The translations under genes were made by a program, and so were the position numbers. A DNA stretch of 7,515 nucleotides from Nitrosomonas sp. (GTDB lineage Bacteria > Pseudomonadota > Gammaproteobacteria > Burkholderiales > Nitrosomonadaceae), in the NCBI GenBank assembly GCA_029881855.1, contig JAOULU010000077.1, positions 1 through 7,515 of the forward strand, in the 5' to 3' direction. How positions within the stretch are numbered: position 1 is the stretch's first letter; the number at the start of each line of letters is the position of its first letter. The notes under the pieces are model-generated. The model worked only from the letters and a program-made list of their open reading frames with translations, did not search any database and was not told the origin of the DNA. Below, piece by piece: positions 6,446-7,515 of the stretch.

Positions 6446-6451
6446 AAGGAG
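6446..6451 (+). promoter_or_regulatory. Strong ribosome binding site of ccp
   Basis: AAGGAG stands 7 bases before ATG 6459, the strongest SD in the window. It fixes the start at the first of two consecutive ATG codons, immediately ahead of a signal peptide, and rules out the longer in-frame extension beginning at TTG 6396. Confidence 0.85.
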
Positions 6452-6458
6452 AATACCG

Positions 6459-7451
6459 ATGATGATACGTACACTGGTTGCATCATTGCTATCGATTGGC
6501 GCACTTGTCACTTCGATCAACGTGTCAGCCAATGAGCCTATCCAACCAATTAAAGCAGTAAAACCAAAAAACCCTGACATGGTTGAGTTAGGTAAAATGC
6601 TATTTTTTGATCCACGCTTATCAAAGTCAGGCTTTATATCCTGTAATTCTTGTCATAACTTAAGCATGGGTGGCACAGACAATATTCCAACATCAGTTGG
6701 CCACGCATGGCAACAAGGACCCATTAACGCACCAACGGTACTAAATGCAGGTATGAATTTGGCGCAGTTCTGGGATGGTCGTGCTAAAGACCTAAAGGCA
6801 CAGGCTGGTGGACCCATTGCAAATCCAGGAGAAATGGCTTCAACGCATAAAGTGGCGGTGGATGTACTGAATTCTATACCCCAATACCGCGCATACTTTG
6901 AAAAAGCATTTGGTTCTGAAGGCGTTAATATTGATCGTGTAACTACTGCGATTGCCGCTTTTGAAGAAACCTTAGTAACTCCAGGATCACGTTTTGATAA
7001 GTGGTTGGGAGGAGATAAAAAAGCACTTAACAAGCAAGAATTAGATGGCTACAAATTATTTAAGAGTGCAGGCTGTGCAGGATGTCATAATGGGCCAGCA
7101 GTAGGTGGTGCACTTTATCAAAAACTTGGTGTGCATCATCCGTATAAAACTAAAAGTACTGCGGAAGGACGTAAAGGTGTCACTGGAAAAGATTCTGACC
7201 TCAATGTATTTAAAGTGCCAATTTTGCGTAATATTGAATTAACCTATCCATACTTTCATGATGGTGCAGTTGATACATTAGAAGAAGCAGTCAAAATAAT
7301 GGGTAAGGTACAATTGGATCGTGACTTCAACAAAAATGAAATAGATAATATTGTAGCGTTTTTGAAAACACTGACTGGTGAGCAGCCAGATTTTAAAATG
7401 CCAATTATGCCACCTTCAAATAATAATACACCGAGACCTCAGCCTTTCTAA
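6459..7451 (+). CDS. ccp: Periplasmic di-haem cytochrome c peroxidase
   Basis: This enzyme reduces hydrogen peroxide to water with electrons from c-type cytochromes in the periplasm. Of 330 residues, 1-24 form a Sec signal peptide with VSA before a likely cleavage ahead of NEP. Two CxxCH haem sites are present: CNSCH (C62, C65, H66; low-potential peroxidatic haem) and CAGCH (C206, C209, H210; high-potential haem). H82 and W105 fall where the switchable distal His71 and the inter-haem Trp94 of the Pseudomonas enzyme would be, and M281 in IMGKVQL is the likely Met ligand of the second haem. The FISCNSCHNLSMGGTDN and LTYPYFHDGA segments and the Pro-rich C-terminus closely resemble the N. europaea enzyme as I remember it. 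That enzyme is reported active without prior reduction. The gene stands alone, with a GC-rich hairpin in its leader. Confidence 0.95.
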   Translation: MMIRTLVASLLSIGALVTSINVSANEPIQPIKAVKPKNPDMVELGKMLFFDPRLSKSGFISCNSCHNLSMGGTDNIPTSVGHAWQQGPINAPTVLNAGMNLAQFWDGRAKDLKAQAGGPIANPGEMASTHKVAVDVLNSIPQYRAYFEKAFGSEGVNIDRVTTAIAAFEETLVTPGSRFDKWLGGDKKALNKQELDGYKLFKSAGCAGCHNGPAVGGALYQKLGVHHPYKTKSTAEGRKGVTGKDSDLNVFKVPILRNIELTYPYFHDGAVDTLEEAVKIMGKVQLDRDFNKNEIDNIVAFLKTLTGEQPDFKMPIMPPSNNNTPRPQPF

Positions 7452-7452
7452 G

Positions 7453-7474
7453 GCTCTGGAACCCGGTTGCTTTT
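7453..7474 (+). terminator. Possible imperfect terminator after ccp
   Basis: CTGG (7456-7459) pairs with CCGG (7463-7466) across an AAC loop with one G-T wobble. GC (7453-7454) can extend it to GC (7469-7470) past an internal mismatch, and TTTT follows at 7471-7474. The element lies just after the ccp stop, where a terminator is expected, but the stem is short and imperfect. Confidence 0.3.
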
Positions 7475-7515
7475 ATGTTATTGATTTTGTAATAAGTGTA
7501 TTATCTTCACCCAAG

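Noticed and set aside
6396..6458. 21-codon upstream extension of the peroxidase from TTG 6396
   Set aside because: It would place a polar stretch ahead of a good signal peptide and span the SD AAGGAG; ATG 6459 has ideal SD spacing.
6335..6580. Minus-strand 81-codon frame crossing the ccp leader and signal peptide
   Set aside because: Its spacer-encoded part (ITPDETRKRDSYKKLDKAKP) has a protein-like composition and could be a gene relic, but most of the frame is antisense to ccp, no SD was seen and I recognise no family.
6653..7033. Minus-strand 126-codon frame inside ccp
   Set aside because: Antisense shadow of a well-supported gene; no recognisable motif.

Overview
The window looks like chromosomal DNA from a betaproteobacterial ammonia oxidiser, most likely Nitrosomonas or a close relative. 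Two things point there. The last gene encodes a di-haem cytochrome c peroxidase whose mature sequence closely matches what I remember of the structurally characterised Nitrosomonas europaea enzyme. The order psd-pssA-leuA is the betaproteobacterial arrangement in which phosphatidylethanolamine synthesis sits downstream of ilv genes. The DNA is AT-rich with compact spacers. The genus call rests on recall, not on a search.

Layout. Bases 1-642 are the 3' part of psd, with only its first few codons missing. After a strong hairpin overlapping the psd stop comes pssA (706-1479). A 236-base spacer (1480-1715) separates pssA from leuA (1716-3248); it holds a candidate promoter and an undescribed 27-codon, leucine-rich reading frame (1538-1621) that looks like a leader peptide for leucine attenuation. 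Six bases after leuA comes a small secreted TlpA/ResA-type thiol-disulfide oxidoreductase (3255-3743). A hairpin at 3760-3777 ends the convergent proS gene, which runs on the minus strand (5533-3824). A 214-base divergent spacer leads to rppH (5748-6281) and holds a short reading frame with a good ribosome binding site and two back-to-back inverted repeats. A 177-base spacer with a GC-rich hairpin precedes ccp (6459-7451). The last 64 bases hold a possible imperfect terminator.

How the genes fit together. PssA and Psd catalyse consecutive steps, CDP-diacylglycerol plus serine to phosphatidylserine and then to phosphatidylethanolamine. LeuA commits 2-ketoisovalerate to leucine. The TlpA-like protein and the peroxidase are both periplasmic and redox-active, as expected in a cytochrome-c-rich chemolithotroph. 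ProS (tRNA charging) and RppH (mRNA 5'-end decay) are housekeeping. No mobile element, CRISPR array, tRNA or rRNA was seen, and no gene-free stretch exceeds 300 bases. The most notable non-coding content is the regulatory architecture of the spacers, above all the putative leucine leader upstream of leuA.
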